NCBI GenBank assembly: GCA_013407085.1
Contig: JACCGJ010004942.1
Span: 62,001-126,000, forward strand
From: Atriophallophorus winterbourni
Taxonomy: Eukaryota; Platyhelminthes; Trematoda; Plagiorchiida; Microphallidae
Length of the DNA stretch: 64,000 nucleotides
Direction of reading: 5' to 3'
Shown piece by piece: positions 33,865 through 46,600 of the stretch. The position numbers and the translations under genes were made by a program. The notes beneath the pieces are model-generated. The model did not search any database. It worked only from the letters and a program-made list of their open reading frames with translations, and had not been told where the DNA came from. Every line of letters starts with the position of its first letter. Within the stretch, counting starts at the first letter, position 1.

Positions 33865-36165
33865 GTGGTTATTTTCGGTGTTTTTGAACACACTAACACT
33901 GTTTCGGGCAGTGAAATACTGCACCACGATTACAAACAATGGCTCTACGTTGGCAACAACATCGGACCTCACGAGTCAGTCGTGATGGACACGTTTAGTA
34001 TATTTCGTTCGCCAAACTATAAAGGTGACGGGCCAAATTCTCTAAAAAATAAAACTTATAATGAGAGGTATGTTGGCATCAGTTAAATTTAACTGGAAAG
34101 CAAGACAACAGAATCTCCGGAAGGATTTCAGAATGATTGACCCCAGACTTTCTACACCGAAACCGCTTAATGATACATGGCTTCTACAATCAGACGAGAC
34201 TCGGATTAGATACACTGTGGCAATCCCAAATAACCAACAATATCCGATTATTGAAGGGTCAGACAAATTGACGAGCTTTCCGCTCCATCACTGTATACTG
34301 AACCCAAAATCAGTTGCGTATATACAAATCCACAAGGCCTGGTAGGCAAACTAGCTGAAATAAAGGATCTCTGTAATCAACGCTAACTTGACGTCATAGC
34401 AATTACTGAGAAATGGTTTCAACCTCACGTGAGCAATCACGAGCTCTCTATTCCAAACTTTGTTGAGGAGAGACTGCCTTAGAACAGGTGGTGGAGTATC
34501 TGTTTGCTACCACGAACGTTAATACTGAAAGTTATTTACAGATACTTGTCTTAATATAACAAAAAAACTGTAGAAAGCAATGCAGTACGTTCGAAAACAG
34601 CGCAAAACGCAATTATTGATTATGGGAGACTTCATCCACCTTGATCACTAGACTAAAAATTTCGCGGACTGTTTGATTATATCCCCTCGTATAATCATGT
34701 TTTCTAATATACTCGACAAAGAAATTTGCAACGGACATCCGTTCTAGACCTAATCTTAACCTCTGAAGCCACGGCCGTTGAGGATGTTCATTATCACCCT
34801 CCACCGTTTCGAAGCAACCACTCCGTTCTGCTCTTTCATTACGCGTTGAACATCAGTAGAATGGTGAAGCAGACAAAAATAAATAGAAAAGTTAATTACA
34901 TTAGTTTGATGGAAACAGAGGGGTGCTCTCATCAATGCAATATAGATTTCAGTGATCTTGACTCGTTCTGCACAACCCTGAAAGATTACATCACCAACGT
35001 GATATACTTAATGTCTAACTGTGTCCCGAAACATAATATAAAAGAAACCCATTTCAGAACTCGCAGTCGCACTAGAAAAATGGTTGACAAAGCAAAATTT
35101 GACATAGGTTATTTCCGTGGTCGCCGAAACAGAATCGACCTGGTTAAACTTTCGCGAATCGCGGAATCAATTCACAAATCTCAACCGGGAGGATAAACAA
35201 TATCACTAGATCCAGCTGGCAGTATAAATGCAGCGAAATCCCAAACGGTTATATCGAACCGCTAACAACACTACGAAGCAGAAACCCAGTGTTTTTCCAA
35301 TCATGCAGATAACGGAATAACGGATTCAGTCCTGGAATAGTTCGGTACTTGGTCGGGTTCTCTCTTCAGTCTACATCAACGACCTTGCGAAACATGTCAC
35401 AGCTAAAATAGTTCTCTTTGCGTATTACGCCAAAGTTAGAATGCAATGCAATGCAATGCGAAGCAGTGTGCAACCAAGCTAGGCACATTTTAGGTATGCT
35501 TCGGCGTATTTTCGGACGATTTCCCGTGAAACATTCCCCCATTCTCATATATACGTATTCCGTGATGAACTACTCGCTGTAGGGTTGGGCACCATGTATT
35601 CAAAAGGACATCATGCTGCTAGAAATGATTTATCACAGAGCAACTACAATGGTTGTCTATCTCCGCAACCCACCACACAAGGTTCTATTGGATGTAATCC
35701 TAACTTTCAAAATGATGATCTCAAAGATGCACACTCTGAAGCCTCTATTTCGCCTTAGGTCAAGCCATGCCACAAGTACAGACCCACTGGCATTTAACAT
35801 TCCACATTCTCACTGGAATTGCCGTCGATTATTCTATTCGGTGCGAGTTTTGTTTCACATTGAACTCCCTACCATTAGATGTGGTACAATCATTTGGTGA
35901 AAGCATTTTCAGGTACAAATCGGATATATTTATGCGTAGTAATTCCAACCTACATGCCGTTTATATAATACAACATTAATCCTACCGAATATTTTTTCAT
36001 CGTACCTAGACAATACATGACATTTCTTCTAACTACAAGAAGCGTCGATCTTCCCAACGCCTAACTTTTTATATACATATTTCATACGAAAAACCTACGG
36101 TGTTGTACTACTACAAGCTTTTTATACCATAAATTCTTAAATCTTGAAACTTGAATCAACTAAGC
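33865..36165 (+). mobile_element. CR1-like LINE, internally deleted, with heptamer 3' tail
   Basis: Plus frames give an endonuclease (LDVIAITEKWFQPHVSNHEL at about 34390; SVLDLILTSEATAVEDV and FRSNHSVLLF at 34726-34830), a linker with KMVDKAKFDIGYFRGRRNR, then an abrupt jump near 35330 into SVLGRVLSSVYINDLAKHV and LFAYYAKV (a degraded FADD box), then the C-terminus with HSHWNCRRLFYSVRVLFHI. The 3' end near 36165 has ATCTTGAA-like repeats. Most of the reverse transcriptase between motif 0 and motif B is missing. The 5' limit is uncertain. Confidence 0.7.
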
Positions 36166-36229
36166 GTTTCAATTCCAATTAGCCTTCATAGTCTAGAAGG
36201 AGTATTATGAAATGTTTTCGTTAATAAAA

Positions 36230-39040
36230 AACAAGAAAGAAAAAATATGATGATGCTGAATTTATTCGTGTACACGAGTTTTGAGCAATTAAATTAATTT
36301 CTCCAAAAAGATAAGAAAAAAAGTGAAAAGTATGAAAACTTAGAATCCTGATACAGGCAAACTGCCGCATTATAAATTCTGTACGTTGGCCAAACCACAA
36401 TATGGTTACCCAGGCCTATACAGGCATGTGAATAACATTAGAAAATGAAGTTAAAGTATTGACGAAGAGAACACAACATTATTTATCGAATTGTCAGGCG
36501 CGTCTTTAAATCTGAAACAGCCATCGTTTGGTTAGCCATGTATCGAGCCAGGTAAGGAACAACCGAGTTTCAGAATTTATTAATTCTTGAATAGGGAATA
36601 AAATATTGGCTTCGGCTAAAGGGTAGAGGTTCTTGTTTAGTGGAGTTGAATTGTCCAAGGATATGTTTTGATCAATCTCCTGCTTTCACGCACGTGACGA
36701 TCGACAATGGCGCCTCTAATTAAATACGTGGAGACATATCTCAAAATTGAGATACCCTTAAGGTCTCTTCTGATTAGCAGAAAATAAATTTCCAGGAGGC
36801 CAGGAAAACTTACGTGGGACGCATAAACCAGGTGTCGAATGATGCAAGAAAAAACTAAGTGTTGAATAATATTGAGTGTAAAGGAGAGAGAAGAGCATAG
36901 AGTGAGAACCGACGAACTTAAAAGAATTGTGGGGTCACATGTTTGGTTCAGCTTATGCTCTCGGATATTGTAAGGCCAAGGTATTTAAAGTTACTACATC
37001 TTTCAAACACCGAGCCATCAGTTGAAACATAAGATATGTTTTAATGCAGAACTAAACATCTCTGTCCTGTCATGTTGGAAGAAAACATTTCCTTGCATGT
37101 TTGGAGATTCAAAGATAAACTAAGAGTGGATGACCATTGTATAATACTTGTTATCATTGATACAAAAATATATATTTTGGTAAATTCTGCTATTGTGGTT
37201 TAATGCAAAGTCTACTCCGTCGGTGCTCTTAATAGTAGGTGCAGAAGAGATACAAGGAAGATAAGAAATGTAAATTGAAAATAAAAATGAGGACAGTATT
37301 GCAACCAGCAGGACACCACACAAAATCGGAATCGCGCGGTCGTATATTGAAGACGACCTTCGAAATGGGATACATTCAAGTGAATAATGGTTGATGGAAC
37401 ACCACATTCATATAGTTTGCTGAGTAAGGAACTTTGTACAACACATTTTGCATAATCGAAAAATAGCCTTAAGGCATTAGATTTGGTGTCAAGTGAACGT
37501 GAAATATTTTAACTAAGCAAAGCGACAGCATTAACTGTTGAACGATTGTTATCGTAGGCAAACTGATAAGTATCATGTACCTGATAACTGAAAGCCATTC
37601 GTCGTAGTATAATACTTATGAGTACTTTAAGTGAATGCGATGTGCACGAGATGTGGCGGTAATAAACCAGGATCTTCCACAGAAGCAGGGTTATACAAAC
37701 CGATTTCAAACAGTCAAGGGTAATCGCTCTTTTAATGCAACGATTGAAAATGAATGGGATTGGTGCCGAACGTAAACCAGCTCATTCCCCTAATGCAATG
37801 GATAAGAGTTTATCTGGACCTGTAGCCTTAGAGCGTGAGTCAGCCGAATGTACACAAAAGACCTCAGATACGTTGGTGGAGGATGATATGTAACAAATGA
37901 CTTGGAAACTGCCCAACTACAGTTTAATCATGTTTTTGAAGGCTTTCACTTTCAATCTGGGTAAACACTTCAGGTGGGCGGAACAAACACGATGACAATT
38001 TAAACAAATAAATTCCTCGGGACAATGTCAAAACAAAATTATGATAGCATGTTACAATATCGCGTTCTTTGGAAACATCCGGTTTATGAGAACAATCAAA
38101 ATCAGTGGTATCAAGCATTTCTTTAAGGGCTAAAATACTGTCATTTTTAAAGGTTCTAGTAGTCATTCTTCTGTCATTGCTCCGGGATAGAAGTTTGTGC
38201 CCAGCACCTCCATAAATATAATGAAAAAGTTTGATAACTCAGTGGTTCGAAATATCGATGGAAACAAACATGTGAGAATTAAACATTTTGAAGCATTGGT
38301 GAAAGCGAAATTCAAGAAGGCGTCAGATCGTATTGATAAATGAACAAACATTTTAAGAAACAACTGAGGAAACATAGATAAGTTGGAAGTATTGGTGTCA
38401 CCAACAAGTAGACCTTAGTAGTTTGTAGTGGACGGAAAATAAGTCTTCGCTACACAAAATACAACAACAATGGTATGAACTCACTAAAAGACGAAATGAG
38501 CAAAAGTTGAACAAAAGATCCAGTGGAGTCAAACAATGGCGAAGCAACGCACACAAAATTCGCAATAACGAGAGAAGACTAATTCCGAGGGTTCGAATTT
38601 GTATTAACCGCTTAAAGTGTATTTTACAAACATTTATTCGAATTAAGCAAACAATCCATAAAACGAAATCTTGTGGACACAGTTGAATGTCGCAGAAATG
38701 TTAATTGCGCATATGAGCAGTTCATCAATGAATGCATGAAAATTGTCACATTGACAATATCGGACGATATAAGTATTTATCAGAATCATTGATTGAAAAT
38801 TGGATAGATGACGAGGTTTAATCTTGAAGGCTAGCCAAGCTATGCCAGAGTTATCAAAAGTTAAAATCTGATTGTTATAAGACACCAGTTGCATCGAAGA
38901 TAACTTTACCGCCACGTTTAGCCAAAGGGCAAATTTGGTCAATTCGAAAGCAACAGAAAACTTCAATTCAAAGCAACTCATTGTCAATAGGAGAAAAAAG
39001 CCATGTTTTTTTGAAACAGCGACGCTGATATACAATTAAC
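36230..39040 (-). mobile_element. (TTC)n-tailed LINE, long decayed copy
   Basis: On the minus strand: an endonuclease region (FELTKFALWLNVAVKLSS, then AFKIKPRHLSN and CDNFHAFIDELLICAI, 38643-39035), a linker with KATGPDKLLSIALGE (about 37800), then the reverse transcriptase: HISCTSHSLKVLISIILRRM, YQFAYDNNRSTVNAVALLS (37509-37709), a YAKCVV motif A relic and LYECGVPSTI. The 3' tip (GTGTACACGAATAAATTCAG) lies at about 36260-36290. Stops are frequent, and the C-terminal part is unrecognisable. Confidence 0.65.
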
Positions 39041-39044
39041 TATT

Positions 39045-40580
39045 CGAATTAAGCACTTGTAAAATTTCAAGATACTTAGACCACACGTTTCGAATATTTG
39101 AAGAATAAACACAAGTTAGGCGCATTCTAGAAATAGCCTGACTTTGGTGAAGGCGACGCGCCAACCTACAAGCTGTTTCTTTTTCTGTTTCAGTGATTGC
39201 TTTAATATATGATTCAGTATGTGCCGGAAGTGGTAGCCGAAGCTTTTCATTTCAAATTTTTCGCTGTAAAATTCGGTATTAATTAATAGTTTCAAAATGT
39301 GCGCGCCAAATAATGTACTTCGATGATAGGAAAACATGATGAATATAAAAATATAGCGTTAGAAATAAAGGCAAAGTATTGGCAAACGAATTTTGGGAAC
39401 AGCCGATATAAATGCCATGCTAGGGCTCGATAAATTAAAAACTAATCCACTAACCCGTCTACTCATCATGCATATAATTTTGATTTCTACTTTGTTGCAT
39501 CGGTGTTTCAAATCAAATCAAATTACAATCACGGTATAATTGGATTTGTATCGATTTCTTTCTGAATTCCAATGAATTATTGCCGTATGATAATCGAACA
39601 CATTTGATGTAAGCTATAAATTTGAGTTAGTTGCTTTCATTCATTTTTTAAAATTAATTCAAAGTTATAATGTTCAAAAGGCGAATAATTTACAGTGATC
39701 ATAGCTTAAAAATAATGGGAATGCATAAAAATAAGAAAGTTGTTTTGTCGCTACTGAAGTGCGAGTTTGGATTTGACCAACATATAATTGTCATCGTTGA
39801 ACATGTTTAGTCTTGATGCAAATATGATTTGTGCGGTAGACAGTTCCGTATAAAACACACTGGGACAGGAACGAAGAACAGTTAATATGCAAAAATCTAG
39901 TGATTATGTTATTCTAGGGAATATTTAATTGATTGAAACTCTTAGCTGTTCCAGTTTCTTGAATCTATGGACAAATGTTTCCATTCTTAATAACACAGCA
40001 CTCAAGGGGGTGGTCAATAAAAGGCTAGTGACCAAATTTCGACAGCTACCCATATCACATAGAACGAACCTCTAGTTTCAATTATTGCCACTTTTGGTAA
40101 AAAAAGGTTACCAAGAATAGTTTTTCGTCCATTTGGTTAAATTCCGCTCATCATATTAGCGATTATAACAAGGGTTCACGGTCAATTATTTTCAAATTCG
40201 ATTGTGCATGCGATTTGGTAGATACTTATTGTGTTTGCTTTGAAAGAATAGCCGCGATTCGGGAATCTTCATAATTATTTATTCATTATTTATTTTCAGT
40301 TCACGATCTCTGATAGTTTGGTACATGAAATAAACGGACCACTGGTTAAGGGAAGAAGTTTCCAAGATTAAATCGGCTATGAAGAATCACTTGGTGCAGA
40401 TTCAAATATAATTTGAGCGGAAACGTTATCTCTACTCCATAACGTACTTTTTCGCATAGTATCTGAAAATGTACTTTCTGGATTGAAATATCAGTCACTT
40501 CAAAATCGCGAAAATCGTGACCTCAAATCTGTCGCCCCTATCGACAGTTGATATGGTTACAACAGTTTAGCGTTGCGATC
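39045..40580. other. No feature recognised upstream of gene D
   Basis: AT-rich DNA. Possible 5' remnant of the minus-strand LINE to about 39340, then nothing recognisable. Regulatory sequence of gene D would lie in the right-hand part. Confidence 0.35.
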
Positions 40581-40589
40581 TTGGAGACG

Positions 40590-40599
40590 TATATATAAG
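40590..40599 (+). promoter_or_regulatory. TATA-like element of gene D
   Basis: TATATATAAG lies 41 bases before the gene D start codon. That leaves room for a very short 5' UTR. In AT-rich DNA such boxes are common, so this is only suggestive. Confidence 0.35.
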
Positions 40600-40639
40600 C
40601 GAATATCATAATAATTGTCTAACAATTAATTATTCGAGA

Positions 40640-43600
40640 ATGGTTACAACAACGATTTTTCTCTTTGTTCTGAAATTTCACTTAATATGTGGAATAAGTA
40701 AGTTAATAAATATCGGCGTAAATTGTCTGATATATTCTTCTATTAAATTTTTAAAGCAACTTGCATTACGGTGTATCTAACACACAGAACGATTTCTGGG
40801 CAATTAGAGAAATTTTTTGTAAGCTAATATATTCTCTTATATATCGTTTAGTGCATAAAACGTATTTTGTCAATAAAGAGCGTCCAAAATATTCAGCAAT
40901 ACATTGCATGATAATAAGCTTATAACAAATATTTTAAACTTTTCGAGCCCTCTAATAAATATTGTTTGTTAAGAGGGTGAACAATTTTTTCAACCGATAA
41001 CATACGCAGGAATTTACTCGTTATTCATGAAATTATTCTCAGGTCATCAGGATGAAGATTTATTCGGCCTTATCAAATGCATTGCTTTTTGATGAGACAA
41101 TATGACGCTAGGCAACAGTTCTGATATGTAATCCCAATTTATTTCATAAAAAAACAAGTATTATATGAGTAAGATAGTTAAAGAAACACAGATTGTCGTC
41201 AGCCCTCATCGATCTAAGTCAACCTTGGATGTACATCACAGGCATGCTACGCAGTTTTTAGAATGAATAAACTGTCCGATGCTCGAGTAAACATTTCATA
41301 CTGATAAGAGTGCTCAGTCGATCGGCATTATTTGCACGTCGACGGCGTGATAGGTAGTTGGGAACCAAGAGCAGTATCTGTTGATTCTCAGTATGAACAA
41401 GACGCTTTACACAATTCCTTCAACGTAAACGTTCAGGATCAAGTTCTTCCAGACTTGAAGTTCAAATACCATTGCAAACGACGTTGTACCGCAAATACGG
41501 TCTGCCTGATTGTAGACTTCATCATGGAGCAGATGTTTTGAAATATCGACATTTGCTATTTTGTACACATGAATAAGCCAGATTAGGCGGCTCTTTTCTA
41601 GTATGGTGCACAGCACTAATCATTTTATCATTCGCCTAATTTACAAATACGTTTCTATTATTTTTTTTAATAAAACCATTCTAAATTTTCCTCGTATTTT
41701 AATAATTTAAATAAATCATGCAACGACGAAATGAAAAAGACTCAATTGTGTTCCTTTATTCACTAGCCGTTTCGGAACTAAATTTGGCATTGAACGGATC
41801 CCAAAGTATTAGAGTTGAGTTTCCAACAGCAAAAGAAATTGAAACCGGAGTTCCTGCCGTATACTATCGGATGTTGATACCACAAGGATTAGAAATAACG
41901 ATATATAAAAATTCAGTAAGCATTGTCTCAAAATACCTTATCTAACCGATATATTTATTATTTATAACGATGTCGTTATGAACATTTAAATTCCCGCTTT
42001 TCGAAATTGAGTCAGCGTTCGTTTAGGTAAAGCAACATATATTCAATGTGATGAGAGACACTGATATAAATTAATTTTTTTGGGACGCTCGTTAATACCC
42101 CTTATTTGATAACCAGAAGAATGATTAAATCTGTATGAATAAAACTCAACTTCGATGCAGTTGAAAATGATCACATTTTGAAAATATGTGACAGAATGAA
42201 ACTTAAAATTCTGTAAAGTATTGGGATCAGACAGAGGTGGAAAAACAAACGGATAGCAAAATTTTCATATTTTATACATAAACATTAAAGTGAATAAATT
42301 TGAAATGGGTTGAAGGACAATTTGTATTTGCATGCGTTTCCATCAACAACACACCATTCTAAAATAGTTTTATTAATTTCGTTTCATCTCCGCAAGCTTT
42401 TAATAGAGATACAAAATGAATATGTGATTTTATATCAATCTTGCAAGTCAATACTGCATACATTATCCATGGGATTTCGACGAAAGTTAGCGAATAATCA
42501 GGTAGAAATTTTATTCTACATTAAATGCGTAAGCGGCTGCAAATATATTACAAACAAACGCTTCACATATCTGGTCGGTTTCGTCAAATAAAGCGGCGAA
42601 ATAAAATAAATTTATTCCAGCGAATGATAAGCCAATTGTTTTCGAGAACCAATCAATGTTTTAGTTAAAACTATATTGGTTCATAGCAACAAAATCTCCA
42701 AGACTCTTTGTATTAAATGAGACACATGGTAATTAATCACACAGTGTGCGAGTGATATCCCATTTAAACGTCAGCGATTGCATTGCGAGACATTTTTTGA
42801 TGAAATTGCAAATAATTTTGTAAACAAATACCACATAAACACTTTTATTTCACACATTTGCTATTTCCTTCACTGTTTAGACTTAATTGAATGCTTGACA
42901 AATGTCACAAGAAATATGAGGTATCATGCTAGATTGATCTTTTCATCCTGAAAATTAAAAAAATGACGTGAAATACTTTATTCAAAAACAAATAATTTCG
43001 TTAGTCTGGCAACATACTGCACGTTTTTATAATTTAAAAGTTTATTTTACTACTTGAAACATCTCAGTAGTATCATTTTAATTCGAGATTCAATATTCAA
43101 AAATTCATTCAGTAAAAATCCAATAACTATTCAACACCGTAAAATATTGAATAAAAACAAATTTGGTAAATTAAGGCGTTGTGAAAATTGGAGGTTCCTG
43201 TAGGTAAAAATGTCACGGATTCTCGCGGTAAGATCGAAGATATTCGGCAAACAGACAGAAATCGGAAGTGGTTTGTACGGGGTGGGGATGCGAGCAACAT
43301 ATAATTTCGCACTATTTATGTTTTACCAATTGGTTTTAAGGTGGAATTACTAAGCATATATAAATCAAGCTGGTTTCTGAAAAATAATATGCTGGCTGAT
43401 CCACTAATATCGGAAGGTACCGAAAAAGCTAACAACATTATTTCAACTTCTTTTACAACAGAGCATTGGAGACCTGGGCTTTTATGATGCTCATAGGAAT
43501 CGATTTTTCTCGACAAGATACGATCCTGCTGGTTGGATGCGGTACAGCGCTGGTCGTGAGTTGTGTACGGTTGTCACAAGAAATGATGAATCGTCTCGGC

Positions 43601-46600
43601 TTTTATTTACGCTACAAGCTGTACCACGTATGTATTCAAAATTGATATGATGGCCCACAAAAAGGAATTTCTCAATATTATTTCTTTTGCGTTGCTGAAA
43701 ACACTGTGAAAATCTTTTGACGGTTTATGTACTATAATACTTTTTGTTTGCTTTGTAAATCCAATTTTGAAATTTTATATTTGAATGTATTTCCATCACA
43801 TCATTTTCATTTCAATTCACAATCATAAATAAGTTTTAACGTAGCACACATGCGCGTTCACATATTTTGATGAAAAGATGCAATGCTAAGACATTTTTCT
43901 CGGAATTAAGATACACTTAGCATTTTTCAGTGAATTAATTTGGGTTGTTTCAATTTTAAGTAACCTTTTGCTACGTAGTATTCATGTCAACAATACAATT
44001 ACATGAAATAGATGAATTGTGTTATTTCCGCTAATCAGGTGGATGTATCGAAATAGCAGTGAAGTAGTAACACAATTGATAATTGCAAGAATTGGTTTAT
44101 GAGAGTTCAAGTGTGGAGATTTGAGGAACAACATAATATGGTTACTTGAAGCCTTTGGATCGTTTGTCAAGAAATCACTCTGTCATTCGTTATTTATGCA
44201 CCATGGTTGGTTACACGATCTAAGTTTACCAGTACTTGTAAATTTCTACATGTTTCACCACTTTTTCACCATTTGAAAGCTAATCTACACTGCATCTACA
44301 TGCTGACTGTACACATGCCAAAGTGGGTTGTGATGTCTAAGTACCAAAGCTTTTTATATAATGACATTTTTACAATTCTAAATATGTCAAGCTTTGGGTA
44401 AATTTTGAAAACTTTGACTTTTCCGGATGGGTTCGTTAAAAACATTAATCCACGTTTATTGCGAACCATCTTGACAATTTTACTTTGATTATTCTGAAAG
44501 GTTTTCATTATAATTAGTAAACGTTTTATCTAAGATTTTTCTGATTTAATCTTTATAACTTTCGGTTTATACATTCAGTTTTACTTCACATTTTTATTTT
44601 CTCATTTTAAACTACTCTATGTTCATTTTCTTCCAGATTCCGCACCATGTAAGTCTTTTCATTGCTGAAAATGTGTTTGAGTGTGTTATACATTTGAGAA
44701 ATAGTCATTTGAATTTAATCGAGCAGTGATTTTGGAATTTAGATTCGCGCATTTTGGACAGACTGGGCTTCCCTTTACAGGCTATTTAGGCAAATGTAAC
44801 CTTGCGTAACCTGGGGTCTTAGAATAAAATCATCGTTGACCCTTTCAACTCAGTGGCAATCAATTGCAGACAAATTTCTGATAACAAATTTACCCCATGA
44901 TGTTGTTGGCATTAGAGGTGCATTAATTTTTTAATAGAAAGATTTTTCACTGGAGATCTACACTAGACCTATGGATCAGAAGGACTGATAAGGAATGGAA
45001 AAGTTGAAACTTGTAATAAGCAAATACACTGGAAAGGAAACTTGAGGATTGCAACTTTATCAGATGCATAGCGATAAGATCAATAATACGTAATCCAAGT
45101 ATTGTTTGATGAGATTTCGACAAGAATTTCGTTACGATATACATCAAGACTGGCGAGGACAGATTAATAGTGTCTTATACCAGCGTTAGTGAAAATTGAA
45201 TTCGAAGACACAGCATTTTCATGTTTATATTTTCATTAAAATGAAGTGCTCCGCAATGTAACTTTGTATTTAAAACGAGTATGAGCTGAAGCTTGTGCGG
45301 CAATAATTGCACGTGTGTGATGTGCTTTAATTTTGGTGTTTGCAAATCTCTATTTACACGAATTTTCCAACATTAAAGAGCTTACAACCGGTCTCACTGT
45401 TTAAACAATACGATCACGATCCCAAGAATTTGATTCAGTTGATAAAAGTTAAATAAGATCATAAATTGTGATCAACTATTGAATAAAATGGAAACGGGCG
45501 TATGGATAAAGAAGTGATGCATGTATGCCACACTTGGATACGGTTGGTACATTCAACTTGTTCAATCACATGATCATACTCTCACTACCTGATGAGTGCA
45601 AACAGCAGGAAACCGGCCGTCGGTTGTGTGTGCGTGATGGAGATTCATGCAAATGAGTTTTAAGATAATGGTCATTGATGCAAACAGAGTCTACATAGGT
45701 GTTTGGTCATGTGATTGAACAGACTGCTCGTACCAACCCTATTCAACAGTGGCATATGTTCGCAACTTGTGTACACTTCTTCCACTGTTTCAAGCGCATG
45801 CGTATTCTGATCCTACTTTACCTACCCGATGAGTGCAAACAGCACGAAACATGTCGTGGGGTGTCTGTGTCTAATGAAGATGTAAGCAAATGAGCTTATT
45901 CCGAAAATATGGATATTTTGTATAAATTCACACCTTAAACTGCATCCACATAACTATCGGTGACATGGGAGTTCAATTTTGTTCACTTAGGTTCAACTGT
46001 ATCAACGGATGTGGATCCGAATTTCTGTCTTTGCCAGATGAATGTAAACCTTTTTGACGTGGTCGTTTTGAGCGTATGATTTGAAAGCTTGCAGAATTGG
46101 ATGTTTTGTTTGGCCCCATTGGTTGTACCCCATCGCCATGTTTCACCAATAGATGTTCTGAATGTCTGTCTTATATGAAAGTGACTGGGAAATTCAACTT
46201 TGGTCGAACATTTCCGTAACTTTTCCACCTTGCACTTAACGGATCGTAGTGTTTGTGAAATGAAATAGTAAGCAAAAATAGATTAATTGGTTCGACCCAT
46301 GCTTCAGAAATTTGTTCACAAATTAACAATCCGAAGATAGGCTTTATAATAATTTTACATTTCATTTGTCAGAATCTATTTGTATTATCATGTTTTTCAC
46401 GAATTAAAATAAGCAAAACCGTATTATAATAATCTCCTTGCTGATTATCAAAAATTGTTAAATCATACTTTGAATTAGCTGCAATAAACGTTGTTTTCTT
46501 CGAACAGATTCTGTCGACGCTGATGAAGGAGTTGGTGGGTTTCACATTTAGAGGAAATTCGTACCGTTTTATTTTTCAAATCGAGAAATCCACAAGCGCC

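Larger units (their letters stand above)
45480..45905 (+). repeat. Ribozyme-type repeat, subfamily B, two tandem units (gene D intron)
   Basis: Two units of about 237 bp in the same orientation: GATGAGTGCAAACAGCA occurs at 45591 and 45828. The order matches the 31-kb dimer. The repeat sits in the gene D intron between exons 4 and 5, in the sense orientation. The 3' block GTGATGGAGATTCATGCAAATGAG follows each core, the second with changes. Confidence 0.65.

Noticed and set aside
46171..46365. Minus-strand frames between gene D exons 4 and 5 as an antisense gene
   Set aside because: No recognised motif, no clear splice sites, and composition like the surrounding intron.
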